The notes: generated from the sequence alone by a model not told the origin. 59,701 bases of DNA from Bradyrhizobium macuxiense (GCF_001542415.1 NZ_LNCU01000120.1:37681-97381), one strand, 5' to 3'. Shown: positions 35,566-45,400, numbered from the stretch's first letter. Made by a program: numbers and translations.

Positions 35566-37815
35566 ATGGGGCGTTTCTACAGGATCAAGTTGCGCCTTCG
35601 TCGTTTCCTGCGGCGTCATTCCTGGATCGCATTCATCGTCCGCTCCTTCATGATCTTTTCCGCCGCGTTCGGCGGCGCGTTCGGATTCATCACGGGCACC
35701 CTCTCTGAAAAGAGCGGCTACGACCCGAATCTTTTCGCGATCGGCGTCAGCTTCCTGTTTGCGCTCGCCTGCCTCTGGATCGTCACGCTGGGCATCCGGC
35801 TGCGGCTCATGCGCAAGAAGCTGCGTATGATCGCCACGCACAACGAAGCGATGGCCGACCGCAACTGGGAACTGCAGGAGGCCGCGCAGCGGGTCAGCCA
35901 TCTGTTCGAAGCCCAAGGCGACCTGATCGCACTACGCGACCCCGAAGGCCGCATCACCTACGCCAACGACGCCTATTGCGAACTGGCGCAGGTTCCGCGC
36001 GATGACCTGATCGGCAGCACCGCCACCCTGAAGGTGCTCGAACAGGGCGACACCGCGCTCGAAGCCAACGGCACCCGCGTCTATGACCAGAGGATCGAGG
36101 GGCCGCTCGGTCCGCGCTGGATCGCCTGGCGCGAGGGCCTCGTCCGCAACGACGCCGGCGGACCGGCCGAGATGCAGAGCGTCGGCCGCGACGTCACCGA
36201 TCGCACCGAGAGCGAACGCGTGCTGGCTGAAGCGCGCGATCAGGCCGATGCCGCCAACCGCGCCAAGTCGCGATTCCTGGCGATGGCGAGCCACGAGATC
36301 CGCACGCCGCTGAACGGCATCATCGGCATGAGCGGATTGTTGATGGACACGTCGCTGACGCCGGAACAGGCCAACTACGTCAAGGCGGTCAAGACATCGG
36401 GCGATGCGCTCCTCGCGCTGATCGAGGAGCTACTCGACTATTCCAAGATCGAGGCCGGCAAGATCGATCTCGAGCACCGGCCGTTCGCGCTCTCCGGCCT
36501 GATCGAGGACATCACCGAGTTGCTGGCGCCGCGTGCGCAGGGCAAAGGCATCGAGATCGCGGCCTATGTCGACGAGCGCTTGCCGTTGCGGGTGATCGGC
36601 GACGCGGCGCGACTGCGGCAGGTGCTGCTCAATCTCGCCGGCAACGCCATCAAGTTCACCGGGAATGGCGGAGTAGCGCTGATCGTCGAGCCCGGTCTCT
36701 TGCCGCACGAAACCAGCTTCCTGGTCCGCGACACCGGGATCGGCATCGCACCGGAAGCACAGCAACGAATTTTCCGCGAGTTCGAGCAGGCCGACGAGCG
36801 CATAGCGCGCAGCTATGGCGGCACCGGCCTCGGCCTCTCGATCAGCGATCGCATCGTCAAGCGCATGGGCGGGCGGATCGCGCTCGCGAGCACGCCCGGC
36901 GCCGGCTCGACATTCGAGGTGTCGATCCCGCTCGCCGCCGCCGAGACCGGTGAGGCCAACGCCTTCACCGCACCTGACCTCTCCAGCCAGTCGATCATGC
37001 TGGTCGCGCCGCAGAGCATCGAGGTCTCGCTGATCTCGCGGCGGCTGCAGCGCTGGGGTGCGCAGACCTGCATCGTGTCGGATGCCGAAGTGGCCGAGGC
37101 GCTGTTGCCGGAGCGAAGCTGGCACGCGATCCTGATCGACCACGCGTTCGGTACGTCAGCGATGGAAGCGCTTGCCAGCGCCGCACGCACCCATGCGACA
37201 CATCGAATCGTGATGTTCACGCCGACGACGCGGCAGGAGCTGTTGGCCTCCTCGACGCCCACCTTCACCCGATATCTGGTCAAGCCGTTGCGCGCGTCGT
37301 CACTCGCCGCGCGCCTGACCGCGGCACCCGAAATCGCGGCACCCAGCCTCGCGATCGAGGCGCTCGCCGAGCCCGCGCCCGCAGCAGTTCCGGCCACCGC
37401 GTCTGACAAGCGGCTCTCGATCCTGGTCGCCGAGGACAACGAGATCAATGCGCTGTTGATGCGCTCGCTGCTCGGCCGGCTCGGCCACAACGCTGTCATC
37501 ACCACCAATGGCGAGCAGGCGATGGAATCCTGGCTGTCGGCGAAATCCGCCGGCACGCCCTACGATCTCGTGCTGATGGACATCCAGATGCCGCTTCTCA
37601 ACGGCATCGAAGCCACCAAGCGCATCCGCGCGCATGAGGCGGACCAGCCGGGACGCCGGACGCCGATCCTGGCGCTGACCGCCAACACGCTGGTGGAGGA
37701 TCGCTATGCCTGCTTCGAGGCCGGCATGGATGGCTTCCTGGTCAAGCCGCTCGATCACGAGAAGCTGGAAGAAGCGCTGGCGGGGCTGGCCGCGTCACGG
37801 CATCTCGCGGCGTAG
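35566..37815 (+). CDS. Hybrid sensor histidine kinase with degenerate plus functional receivers
   Basis: A 749-residue membrane kinase: two transmembrane helices (about residues 20-45 and 57-78), a PAS domain (about 100-215), HisKA with phospho-acceptor His243 (ASHEIRTPLNG), HATPase (NLAGNAIKF, DTGIGIAPEAQ, YGGTGLGLSI), then two receiver-like domains. The first lacks the acidic pocket (SIMLVAPQS where a receiver has two acidic residues); the second is complete (ILVAEDNEIN, Asp672 in LVLMDIQMP, Lys in FLVKPLD). No Hpt domain and no partner regulator is adjacent, so the output is unknown. The gene is followed by a REP doublet. Confidence 0.92.
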   Translation: MGRFYRIKLRLRRFLRRHSWIAFIVRSFMIFSAAFGGAFGFITGTLSEKSGYDPNLFAIGVSFLFALACLWIVTLGIRLRLMRKKLRMIATHNEAMADRNWELQEAAQRVSHLFEAQGDLIALRDPEGRITYANDAYCELAQVPRDDLIGSTATLKVLEQGDTALEANGTRVYDQRIEGPLGPRWIAWREGLVRNDAGGPAEMQSVGRDVTDRTESERVLAEARDQADAANRAKSRFLAMASHEIRTPLNGIIGMSGLLMDTSLTPEQANYVKAVKTSGDALLALIEELLDYSKIEAGKIDLEHRPFALSGLIEDITELLAPRAQGKGIEIAAYVDERLPLRVIGDAARLRQVLLNLAGNAIKFTGNGGVALIVEPGLLPHETSFLVRDTGIGIAPEAQQRIFREFEQADERIARSYGGTGLGLSISDRIVKRMGGRIALASTPGAGSTFEVSIPLAAAETGEANAFTAPDLSSQSIMLVAPQSIEVSLISRRLQRWGAQTCIVSDAEVAEALLPERSWHAILIDHAFGTSAMEALASAARTHATHRIVMFTPTTRQELLASSTPTFTRYLVKPLRASSLAARLTAAPEIAAPSLAIEALAEPAPAAVPATASDKRLSILVAEDNEINALLMRSLLGRLGHNAVITTNGEQAMESWLSAKSAGTPYDLVLMDIQMPLLNGIEATKRIRAHEADQPGRRTPILALTANTLVEDRYACFEAGMDGFLVKPLDHEKLEEALAGLAASRHLAA

Positions 37816-37832
37816 ACTCCAAATTCTCCGCT

Positions 37833-37961
37833 GTCGTCCCTGCGGAAGCAGGGACCTATAACCACCGAGTATGATTTTGCGACGTGCTGCGGCCACAGCC
37901 CTGTAGATGACGGGCGCCTGTGGTTGGGTCCCCGCTCCCGTGCGCAATAGGCGGGGACGAC
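37833..37961. repeat. REP-like doublet, copy 2 (one arm degenerate)
   Basis: The first arm (37833-37860) is GTCGTCCCTGCGGAAGCAGG plus ACCTATA and is followed by ATAACCACC. The second arm (37925-37961) keeps GGGTCCCCGC and GCGGGGACGAC but has a 9-bp insertion in its centre. The spacer is about 64 bp. It lies between the kinase gene and the convergent coaA. Confidence 0.7.
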
Positions 37962-37994
37962 ATCGGTGATGTGGTTAGTTTGGGCGAGCCATGC

Positions 37995-38951
37995 TCACAG
38001 CCGGCGCAGCGCGACCGATTGCACGACGTGATCGGCGCCCTTCTTCAGGATCAAAGTCGCGCGCGGTCGTGTCGGCAGGATGTTGTCCTCGAGATTGGCG
38101 AGGTTGGTGCGCTCCCAGATCGCGATCGCAGTCGCGGTCGCCTCCTCGTCGGACAACGGCGCATAGCGGTGGAAGTAGGACCTGGGATCGGTGAACGCGG
38201 TGTCGCGCAGCGCCAGGAAGCGCGTGATGTACCACTGCCGCAGCGCCGATTCATCGGCATCGATATAAACCGAGAAATCGAAGAAGTCAGACACGAAAGG
38301 CACCGCCTTGCCGTCACGTGGCAGCCTTCCGGTCTGCAGCACATTGACGCCCTCGACGATCAGGATGTCGGGCTGGTCGATCTCGACCCACTTGTTCGGC
38401 ACGATGTCGTAGGTCAGATGCGAATAAACCGGCGCGCGCACGCGACGCCGCCCCGCCTTGATGTCGCTGAGGAACGACAGCAGCGTCGGCAGATCGTAGC
38501 TTTCCGGAAAACCCTTCTTCTGCATGATCCCCTGCCGCTCGAGCACGGCGTTTGGGTACAGGAAGCCGTCCGTCGTGATCAGGTCGACCTTCGGCCGCGG
38601 TGACCAGCGGGCCAACAACGCCTGCAGCACGCGCGCGGTGGTCGACTTGCCGACAGCGACCGAACCGGCGACACCGATGATGTAAGGCATCTTGCGATCG
38701 CGGATGGCGAGGAACTGGCGCTGCGAATAATACAGCCGCTGCGTGGCATCGACATAGATCGAGAGCAACCGCGACAGCGGCAGATAGATGTCCTCGACCT
38801 CCTGCAAGTCCAAGCGGTCGTGCATAGACCGCAGGCGATCGAACTCGCCCGGCTCCAGCGTCATCGGCGTGTCGTCGCGCAGATGCGACCACTGCGCGCG
38901 CGTGAAGACGCGATAGGGATTGTACTGCTGATCTGGTGCCCGGATGTCCAT
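37995..38951 (-). CDS. coaA: Type I pantothenate kinase
   Basis: A 318-residue pantothenate kinase, first step of CoA synthesis. The Walker A motif is IGVAGSVAVGKSTTARVLQ; other family blocks are VDLITTDGFLYPN, YDLPTLLSFLSDIKAG and DILIVEGVNVLQTGR. The protein is normal in length. It is the last gene of the his run (hisE lies 16 bp upstream), an arrangement also seen in other rhizobia. Confidence 0.96.
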   Translation of the reverse strand: MDIRAPDQQYNPYRVFTRAQWSHLRDDTPMTLEPGEFDRLRSMHDRLDLQEVEDIYLPLSRLLSIYVDATQRLYYSQRQFLAIRDRKMPYIIGVAGSVAVGKSTTARVLQALLARWSPRPKVDLITTDGFLYPNAVLERQGIMQKKGFPESYDLPTLLSFLSDIKAGRRRVRAPVYSHLTYDIVPNKWVEIDQPDILIVEGVNVLQTGRLPRDGKAVPFVSDFFDFSVYIDADESALRQWYITRFLALRDTAFTDPRSYFHRYAPLSDEEATATAIAIWERTNLANLEDNILPTRPRATLILKKGADHVVQSVALRRL

Positions 38952-38967
38952 GAGACCGTCCCCTTGA

Positions 38968-39291
38968 TCAGTCGCGCTTGCGCGACGCCTTCTCTTCCAA
39001 TCCGGACATCGACGTGCGCTTCTCCAGCGCCGCCTCGACGTCCTCCAATTTCACGCCACGCGATTTCAGCAGAACCAGCAGGTGAAAAACCAGATCAGCG
39101 CTTTCGGAGATGAGGTGATCGCGATCATTCTCGACCGCGGCGATCACAGTCTCGATCGCTTCCTCACCCAGCTTCTTGGCGCAATGCTCCGCACCCTTGT
39201 CGAGCAGCTTGCGGGTATAGGACGCCTCACCGCCCGTTGCAGCGCGGGCATCGATGGTGGCAGCCAGATCGTGGACCGTGAAATGCGACAT
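38968..39291 (-). CDS. hisE: Phosphoribosyl-ATP pyrophosphohydrolase
   Basis: A 107-residue HisE, second step of histidine synthesis. It has the MazG-like fold with the acidic metal-binding motif GEEAIETVIAAVENDRDHLI and SADLVFHLLVLLKSRGV. It lies 16 bp before coaA and 83 bp after hisF on the minus strand. Confidence 0.95.
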   Translation of the reverse strand: MSHFTVHDLAATIDARAATGGEASYTRKLLDKGAEHCAKKLGEEAIETVIAAVENDRDHLISESADLVFHLLVLLKSRGVKLEDVEAALEKRTSMSGLEEKASRKRD

Positions 39292-39374
39292 CGACTCAAC
39301 TCAACCGTGAGCACTGGCACTGTCCCAGTGCCGTCTCCCTAAATGGAGACTTAGCATTTTTGTGACAAGGAGTC

Positions 39375-40151
<777 letters not shown>

Positions 40152-40160
40152 ATTTTTCTC

Positions 40161-40910
40161 CTAGGCCGCGGTCCGAGCGTTCTTGATCAGCGTGAGCGCG
40201 GCGGCGGGATCGAGCCGTCCGTCGTAGAGCGCACGGCCGACGATGGCGCCGGCGAGCTTGCCGGCACGCGGCTCCAGCAGCGCCTTGACGTCGTCGATCG
40301 AGGCAAAGCCCCCTGAGGCGATCACCGGAATGGAAATGCGATCGGCGAGCGCGATCGTGGCATCGAGGTTGAGCCCCTTGAGCAGGCCGTCACGGGAGAT
40401 GTCGGTGAAGATGATCGCGGCGACGCCGGCATCCTCGAAACGCTGCGCGATCTCGAGCGCCGTCACGTGCGACGTCTCCGCCCAGCCTTCGACCGCGACC
40501 TTGCCGTCGCGCGCATCGAGGCCGACGGCCACGCGCCCGGGAAATTTCTTCGCTGCGTTTTTCACCAGATCGGGATCACGTACCGCCGCAGTACCGATGA
40601 TCACGCGCGTGATGCCCTTGTCGAGCCAGGCCTCGATCGTCTTGAAGTCCCGGATGCCGCCGCCGAGCTGCACCGGCATGGTGACGGCCTTGAGCATCGC
40701 CTCCACCGCATGCGCATTCATCGGCTTGCCGGCAAAGGCGCCATCGAGATCGACGACGTGCAGATATTCGAATCCCTGCGCGGCGAAAGCGCGGGCCTGC
40801 GCCGCCGGATCGAGATTGAATACCGTGGCGCGTGCCATGTCGCCCTGCTCCAGGCGCACGCACTGGCCGTTCTTCAGATCAACCGCAGGAAAGAGAATCA
40901 CGGCTTCCAC
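40161..40910 (-). CDS. hisA: ProFAR isomerase
   Basis: A 249-residue TIM-barrel isomerase acting just before HisF/HisH. It shows FPAVDLKNGQCVRLEQGD with the catalytic Asp, HVVDLDGAFAGKPMN, and FTDISRDGLLKGLN with the second Asp, and it is distinguished from HisF by these blocks. It overlaps the 3' end of hisH by 13 bp, indicating translational coupling. Confidence 0.97.
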   Translation of the reverse strand: MEAVILFPAVDLKNGQCVRLEQGDMARATVFNLDPAAQARAFAAQGFEYLHVVDLDGAFAGKPMNAHAVEAMLKAVTMPVQLGGGIRDFKTIEAWLDKGITRVIIGTAAVRDPDLVKNAAKKFPGRVAVGLDARDGKVAVEGWAETSHVTALEIAQRFEDAGVAAIIFTDISRDGLLKGLNLDATIALADRISIPVIASGGFASIDDVKALLEPRAGKLAGAIVGRALYDGRLDPAAALTLIKNARTAA

Positions 40911-41548
40911 TTCAAGAAATTCGAGATCAGGGCGAGGCCGAAGCGCTGGCTCTTCTCGGGGTGAAACTGGGTGCCAACAGCGGTGTCCTTGCCTACGATC
41001 GCGGTAACCGGCCCGCCATACTCGGCACGCGCCAGCACGTCCGCCTCGTTGGCGGGGGCGAGGTGGTAGGAGTGCACGAAATAGGCGTGACGGCCCTTCG
41101 GGCCGAGCGGCAGCCGCTCCAGCACCGGGTGCTCGCGGACGAGGTCGAGCGTGTTCCAGCCCATGTGCGGGACCTTGAGGTTCTCGTCGCGCGGCTCGAT
41201 CTTCACGACGTCGCCGGCGATCCAGTCAAAACCCTCGGTCGTGACATGCTCCTTGCCGCGCGTCGCCATCAGCTGCATGCCGACGCAGATGCCGAAGAAC
41301 GGCCGCGCCTTGACCCGCACCGCCTCGGTGAGCGCCTCCAACATGCCGTCGACCGCATCGACGCCACGGCGGCAATCGGCAAAGGCGCCGACACCGGGCA
41401 GCACGATGCGATCGGCGCGATACACCGCGTCGGGATCGCGCGTCACCTTGATTGCTTCCGGATCATCCATGCTGCGGGCGGCGCGCTCGAATGCTTTCGC
41501 CGCGGAATGCAGATTGCCGGAGCCGTAATCGATGATTGCAACGGTCAT
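40898..41548 (-). CDS. hisH: Imidazole glycerol phosphate synthase, glutamine amidotransferase subunit
   Basis: A 216-residue class I glutaminase that feeds ammonia to HisF. The nucleophile Cys is in FFGICVGMQLMATRG and the His-Glu pair in VGTQFHPEKSQRFGL. ATG 41548 gives the normal MTVAIIDYGSGNL start. It overlaps hisA by 13 bp downstream and DUF2628 by 4 bp upstream. Confidence 0.96.
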   Translation of the reverse strand: MTVAIIDYGSGNLHSAAKAFERAARSMDDPEAIKVTRDPDAVYRADRIVLPGVGAFADCRRGVDAVDGMLEALTEAVRVKARPFFGICVGMQLMATRGKEHVTTEGFDWIAGDVVKIEPRDENLKVPHMGWNTLDLVREHPVLERLPLGPKGRHAYFVHSYHLAPANEADVLARAEYGGPVTAIVGKDTAVGTQFHPEKSQRFGLALISNFLKWKP

Positions 41549-42075
41549 CGCGATCCTCCTGGCTCTGGAAACAATCCGATAATGCCGCCTTGCGGCAGCG
41601 GCGGCGCCTTCGAGAACGGTTGACCCGGAACATTCCGGGTCGGAGGCGGTCCGCCGCGATCGACCGACCATTGGTCGTTGACGGCACCACCATGCCGCGC
41701 CGTCCAGCGATCGAAGAAGCGCCGCTCGGCGGCCTCCGCGCTATCGGCCACGACGATATCGAGCTGGCGCCATTTGCCCCGCGACAGCGTCCAGCGTTGC
41801 AGGTTGGCGGCCTCGAATCCAAGCAGCAGCATCAGCACCAGGTCGACCAGAGAGATCGCGCCGCGGCCGACGCCGAGCTTGGCCAGCCCGAAATCAATGA
41901 CAGTGGTGACCAGAAGCCAACCGATCAGCGCCAGCCAGAGCCGATGCCAGGCAAGCCAGATCACGCCCGCAACGGCGGCCCAGAAATGGAAGCCGTCGCG
42001 CACGAAGGTGAACTTGTCGGTCGCCGCAAGATCGACGCCATCAGCCACGGGGGCATGCACTGTGTAGACCGGCAT
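41545..42075 (-). CDS. DUF2628 membrane protein within the his operon
   Basis: A 176-residue protein starting MPVYTVHAPVADG, with a short helix pair (FHFWAAVAGVIWLAWHRLWL and LIGWLLVTTVIDFGL, then LVDLVLMLLLGFEAANLQR) and a proline-rich C-terminus ending LFPEPGGSR. This is the pattern of DUF2628 proteins, which are inserted between hisB and hisH in many rhizobia; no function is known. It overlaps the hisH start by 4 bp, so it is part of the same translation unit. Confidence 0.85.
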   Translation of the reverse strand: MPVYTVHAPVADGVDLAATDKFTFVRDGFHFWAAVAGVIWLAWHRLWLALIGWLLVTTVIDFGLAKLGVGRGAISLVDLVLMLLLGFEAANLQRWTLSRGKWRQLDIVVADSAEAAERRFFDRWTARHGGAVNDQWSVDRGGPPPTRNVPGQPFSKAPPLPQGGIIGLFPEPGGSR

Positions 42076-42128
42076 CGGAAACTCCGCCGAGGATAGACTC
42101 TCTGTCTTGGAGCATCTTGCTCCTTGGG

Positions 42129-42722
42129 TCAGCCGCCGAGCTGACCTTTCGTCGAGGGCACTTCGCCCGCAGTCCGCGGATCGATCGCAACCGCCGTACG
42201 CAGCGCCCGGGCCAAACCCTTGAAACAGGATTCGGCGATGTGATGGCTGTTCTCGCCATATAGGGTCTCGACGTGGAGAGTCACGCCGGCGTTCATCGCG
42301 AACGCGTTGAACCACTCGCGCACCAGCTCGGTATCGAACTCGCCGATCTTGTCGCGCGGGAATTCGGTCCGGAACACCAGCATCGGGCGGCCGGACACGT
42401 CGATCACGACGCGGGACAGCGTCTCGTCCATCGGCATGTGGATCGAGGCATAGCGGGTGATGCCGGCCATGTCGCCGAGCGCCTGCTTCACGGCCTGCCC
42501 GAGCGCGATCCCGACGTCTTCGGTGGTGTGGTGGTAATCGACATGGAGATCGCCATCCGCCTTGACCGTAATGTCGATGCGCGAATGCCGGGCGAGGAGA
42601 TCGAGCATATGGTCGAAGAAGCCGATCCCGGTCGAAACCGTGGATATGCCCGTTCCGTCGAGGTTGACCGTCACCTCGATGTCGGTCTCCTTGGTCTTGC
42701 GCTTGATGGTTGCCGTGCGCAT
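42129..42722 (-). CDS. hisB: Imidazoleglycerol-phosphate dehydratase
   Basis: A 197-residue monofunctional HisB, sixth step of histidine synthesis. The manganese-binding blocks are FFDHMLDLLARHSRIDI, VDYHHTTEDVGIALGQAVKQ and, in the second half, NAGVTLHVETLYGENSHHIA with SCFKGLARALRTAV. It is the first gene of the hisB-DUF2628-hisH-hisA-hisF-hisE-coaA run and is divergent from hslV; the 264-bp gap between them holds a family B repeat. Confidence 0.97.
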   Translation of the reverse strand: MRTATIKRKTKETDIEVTVNLDGTGISTVSTGIGFFDHMLDLLARHSRIDITVKADGDLHVDYHHTTEDVGIALGQAVKQALGDMAGITRYASIHMPMDETLSRVVIDVSGRPMLVFRTEFPRDKIGEFDTELVREWFNAFAMNAGVTLHVETLYGENSHHIAESCFKGLARALRTAVAIDPRTAGEVPSTKGQLGG

Positions 42723-42853
42723 GAAAATGAGCTTTCCCGTGTCGAAAACGCCGGTCTTTTAACAGGCGGATGTCACCTTCGCTACTGCGGGATGACGCCG
42801 AAATGCCCCGACTTCGGGCCATGGTGACCGGAATTTCTTGCCCGTCCCCTCTG

Positions 42854-42926
42854 GCGCGTTTTCTTCACGCGAACCGGTTCCCATCCCGGATCAAGTCCGG
42901 GACAGGCTTCGCTCGAAAACGCGCTA
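42854..42926. repeat. Dispersed intergenic repeat, family B, copy 2
   Basis: GCGCGTTTTCTTCACGCGAA, CCGGTTCCCATCCCGGATCA, AGTCCGGGACAGGCTTCGCT, CGAAAACGCGCTAA. It is nearly identical to the copy at 9696-9769. It ends 10 bp before the candidate hslV promoter. Confidence 0.75.
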
Positions 42927-42935
42927 AATCGCCCG

Positions 42936-42967
42936 ATTGTAACCCCCTGTCCGACCGCCTAAATCTG
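42936..42967 (+). promoter_or_regulatory. Candidate RpoH promoter of hslV
   Basis: ATTG (42936-42939), an 18-nt spacer and CCTAAATCTG (42958-42967). Against the consensus CTTG-N17/18-CYTATNTNNG this has one mismatch in each box. It ends 20 bp before ATG 42987. hslVU is a heat-shock operon in most proteobacteria, which supports the reading. Confidence 0.45.
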
Positions 42968-42986
42968 CCACCGAGAGAGGTAATCT

Positions 42987-43544
42987 ATGCAAGCATCCCA
43001 AAATGAGTTGCCGGTCTGGCATGGCACCACGATTTGCACGGTCCGCAAGGGCGGCAAGGTGGTGATCGGCGGCGATGGGCAGGTCTCGATCGGCCAGACC
43101 GTGATCAAGGCCAACGCCAAGAAGGTCCGCCGGATCGGCAAGGGCGATGTGATCGGCGGCTTTGCCGGCGCCACCGCCGACGCTTTCACCCTGTTCGAGC
43201 GGCTTGAGAGCAAATTGGAACAATATCCGGGCCAGCTGACCCGGGCAGCCGTCGAGCTCGCCAAGGACTGGCGCACCGACCGCTATCTGCGGCGCCTCGA
43301 GGCCATGATGATCGTGGCCGACAAGGACGTCACCCTGGTGCTCACCGGCACCGGCGACGTGCTGGAGCCCGAGGCTGGGGTCATGGCGATCGGCTCGGGC
43401 GGAAATTATGCGCTCGCCGCGGCACGCGCGCTTGTCGACACCGACAAGGACGCCGAGACCATCGTCCGTCGTGCGCTCGATATTGCTGCCGACATCTGTG
43501 TCTACACCAACCGGAACGTGACGATCGAATCCGTGGGCGGCTGA
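42987..43544 (+). CDS. hslV: ATP-dependent protease subunit HslV
   Basis: A 185-residue proteasome-like peptidase. The propeptide MQASQNELPVWHG would be removed to expose the catalytic Thr14 (GTTICTVRKGGKVVIGGDGQ). The conserved KKVRRIGKGDVIGGFAGATA and the C-terminal EDVLRVVMIAADICVYTN-like region (DIAADICVYTNRNVTIE) are present. Assembled with HslU it degrades unfolded proteins. GAGAGG precedes ATG 42987. An acetyltransferase gene starts only 2 bp after its stop. Confidence 0.96.
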   Translation: MQASQNELPVWHGTTICTVRKGGKVVIGGDGQVSIGQTVIKANAKKVRRIGKGDVIGGFAGATADAFTLFERLESKLEQYPGQLTRAAVELAKDWRTDRYLRRLEAMMIVADKDVTLVLTGTGDVLEPEAGVMAIGSGGNYALAAARALVDTDKDAETIVRRALDIAADICVYTNRNVTIESVGG

Positions 43545-43546
43545 GC

Positions 43547-44032
43547 ATGGCCGGTCCGTACCGCTTCCGCCCGATGACATCGGCCGACCTGCCGCGGATC
43601 AAGCAGTGGCTCGGATTGCCGCATGTCCGGGAGTGGTGGGGCGATCCGGCCGAGCAGTACGCTCTCGTCGCCGGCGACCTCGAGGAGCCGGCCATGGACC
43701 AGTTCATCGTGTCGGCCGAGGACGGCGATTTGGGTTACATCCAGTGCTACGACCCGACGGCGTGGAATTCCGGCTTCGGCGCGCAGCCGCAGGGCACGCG
43801 CGGCATCGATCTCTTCATCGGCGAAGCCGGCATGATCGCGCGCGGCCACGGCGCCGCGCTGATCCGCAGCTTTGTCGAGGAGCGTCTGGCGCAGGGCGTG
43901 CCGCGGATGGTGACCGACCCCGATCCAACCAACGCGCGCGCGGTGCGTGCCTACGAAAAGGCGGGTTTCCGCAAGACGCATGTAGTTGACACGCCTGACG
44001 GGCCGGCGCTGCTGATGATCCACGACAGATGA
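43547..44032 (+). CDS. GNAT acetyltransferase between hslV and hslU
   Basis: A 161-residue GNAT-family enzyme resembling AAC(6')-type aminoglycoside acetyltransferases and IucB-like proteins: YRFRPMTSADLPRIKQWLG at the start, GTRGIDLFIGEAGMIARGHG with the acetyl-CoA pyrophosphate site, and DPDPTNARAVRAYEKAGF at the end. The natural substrate is unknown. It begins 2 bp after hslV and ends 63 bp before hslU, so it is co-transcribed with the protease and may share its heat control. Confidence 0.88.
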   Translation: MAGPYRFRPMTSADLPRIKQWLGLPHVREWWGDPAEQYALVAGDLEEPAMDQFIVSAEDGDLGYIQCYDPTAWNSGFGAQPQGTRGIDLFIGEAGMIARGHGAALIRSFVEERLAQGVPRMVTDPDPTNARAVRAYEKAGFRKTHVVDTPDGPALLMIHDR

Positions 44033-44095
44033 CGTCGAGGTCGCAGGTCCGGAACAGTGCTTGCCGACAGAGTTCTTTCAACCTAGCTAGAGCCA

Positions 44096-45400
44096 ATGAC
44101 CGACTTCTCCCCCCGTGAAATTGTTTCTGAACTTGATCGCTTCATCGTCGGCCAGGCCGATGCCAAACGCGCGGTATCGATCGCGCTGCGCAACCGTTGG
44201 CGTCGGCTGCAGCTCGCCGGTTCCCTGCGCGAGGAGGTTCTGCCCAAGAACATCCTGATGATCGGGCCGACCGGCGTCGGCAAGACCGAGATCGCGCGGC
44301 GGCTCGCCAAGCTCGCGGGCGCACCGTTCCTGAAGGTCGAAGCCACCAAGTTCACCGAGGTCGGCTATGTCGGCCGCGATGTCGAGCAGATCGTCCGCGA
44401 CCTCGTCGAGGTTGCGATCGCGCAAACCCGCGAGCGCAAGCGCAAGGACGTCCACGCCCGTGCCCAGCTCGCCGCCGAGGAGCGCGTGCTGGATGCGCTG
44501 GTGGGGCCGGCCGCCAGCGCCGGAACGCGCGAATCGTTCCGCAAGAAGCTGCGCGCCGGCGAGCTCAACGATAAGGAAATCGAGATCGAGACCCAGTCGT
44601 CCGGCAGCGGCATGCCGATGTTCGAGATTCCCGGCATGCCGGGCGCCCAAATGGGCGCGATCTCGCTCGGCGACATCTTCGGCAAGATGGGCGGACGCAG
44701 CAAGACGCGCCGCCTGACGGTGGAAGGCTCGCACGAGATCCTGGTCAACGAGGAATCCGACAAGCTGCTCGACACCGACCAGCTGGTGCAGGAATCGATC
44801 AGCGTCGTCGAGAACAACGGCATCGTCTTCCTCGACGAGATCGACAAGATCTGCGTGCGCGAGAACCGCCAGGGCGGTGATGTCTCCCGCGAAGGCGTGC
44901 AGCGCGATTTGCTGCCGCTGATCGAAGGCACCACGGTTTCGACCAAGCACGGCGCGGTCAAGACGGATCACATCCTGTTCATCGCCTCCGGCGCGTTCCA
45001 TATCGCCAAGCCGTCGGATCTGCTGCCGGAGCTGCAGGGCCGCCTGCCGATCCGCGTCGAGCTGCAGGCGCTCACCCGCGACGACATGCGCCGCATCCTG
45101 ACCGAGCCCGAGGCATCGCTGATCAAGCAGTATGTCGCGCTGATGAAGACCGAGGGCGTGACGCTCGATGTCACCGACGGCGCGATCGACGCGTTGGCCG
45201 ACGTCGCGGTCGCGGTCAACTCGACGGTCGAGAATATCGGCGCGCGGCGGCTGCAAACCGTGATGGAGCGGGTGCTGGACGAGATCTCCTTCACCGCGCC
45301 CGACCGCCACGGCGAGACCATTCAGGTCGACGCGGACTATGTCACCCGGCACGTCGGCGACCTCGCCAAGAACGCGGATCTGAGCCGGTTTATTTTGTAA
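44096..45400 (+). CDS. hslU: ATP-dependent protease ATPase subunit HslU
   Basis: A 434-residue AAA+ unfoldase. Walker A GPTGVGKTEIARRLAKLAGA is at about residues 57-64, the pore motif in KVEATKFTEVGYVGRDVEQI, the I-domain between residues about 110 and 230, and Walker B GIVFLDEIDKIC. The C-terminus ends in the HslV-docking RFIL. It unfolds substrates for HslV and lies 63 bp after the GNAT gene. Confidence 0.97.
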   Translation: MTDFSPREIVSELDRFIVGQADAKRAVSIALRNRWRRLQLAGSLREEVLPKNILMIGPTGVGKTEIARRLAKLAGAPFLKVEATKFTEVGYVGRDVEQIVRDLVEVAIAQTRERKRKDVHARAQLAAEERVLDALVGPAASAGTRESFRKKLRAGELNDKEIEIETQSSGSGMPMFEIPGMPGAQMGAISLGDIFGKMGGRSKTRRLTVEGSHEILVNEESDKLLDTDQLVQESISVVENNGIVFLDEIDKICVRENRQGGDVSREGVQRDLLPLIEGTTVSTKHGAVKTDHILFIASGAFHIAKPSDLLPELQGRLPIRVELQALTRDDMRRILTEPEASLIKQYVALMKTEGVTLDVTDGAIDALADVAVAVNSTVENIGARRLQTVMERVLDEISFTAPDRHGETIQVDADYVTRHVGDLAKNADLSRFIL

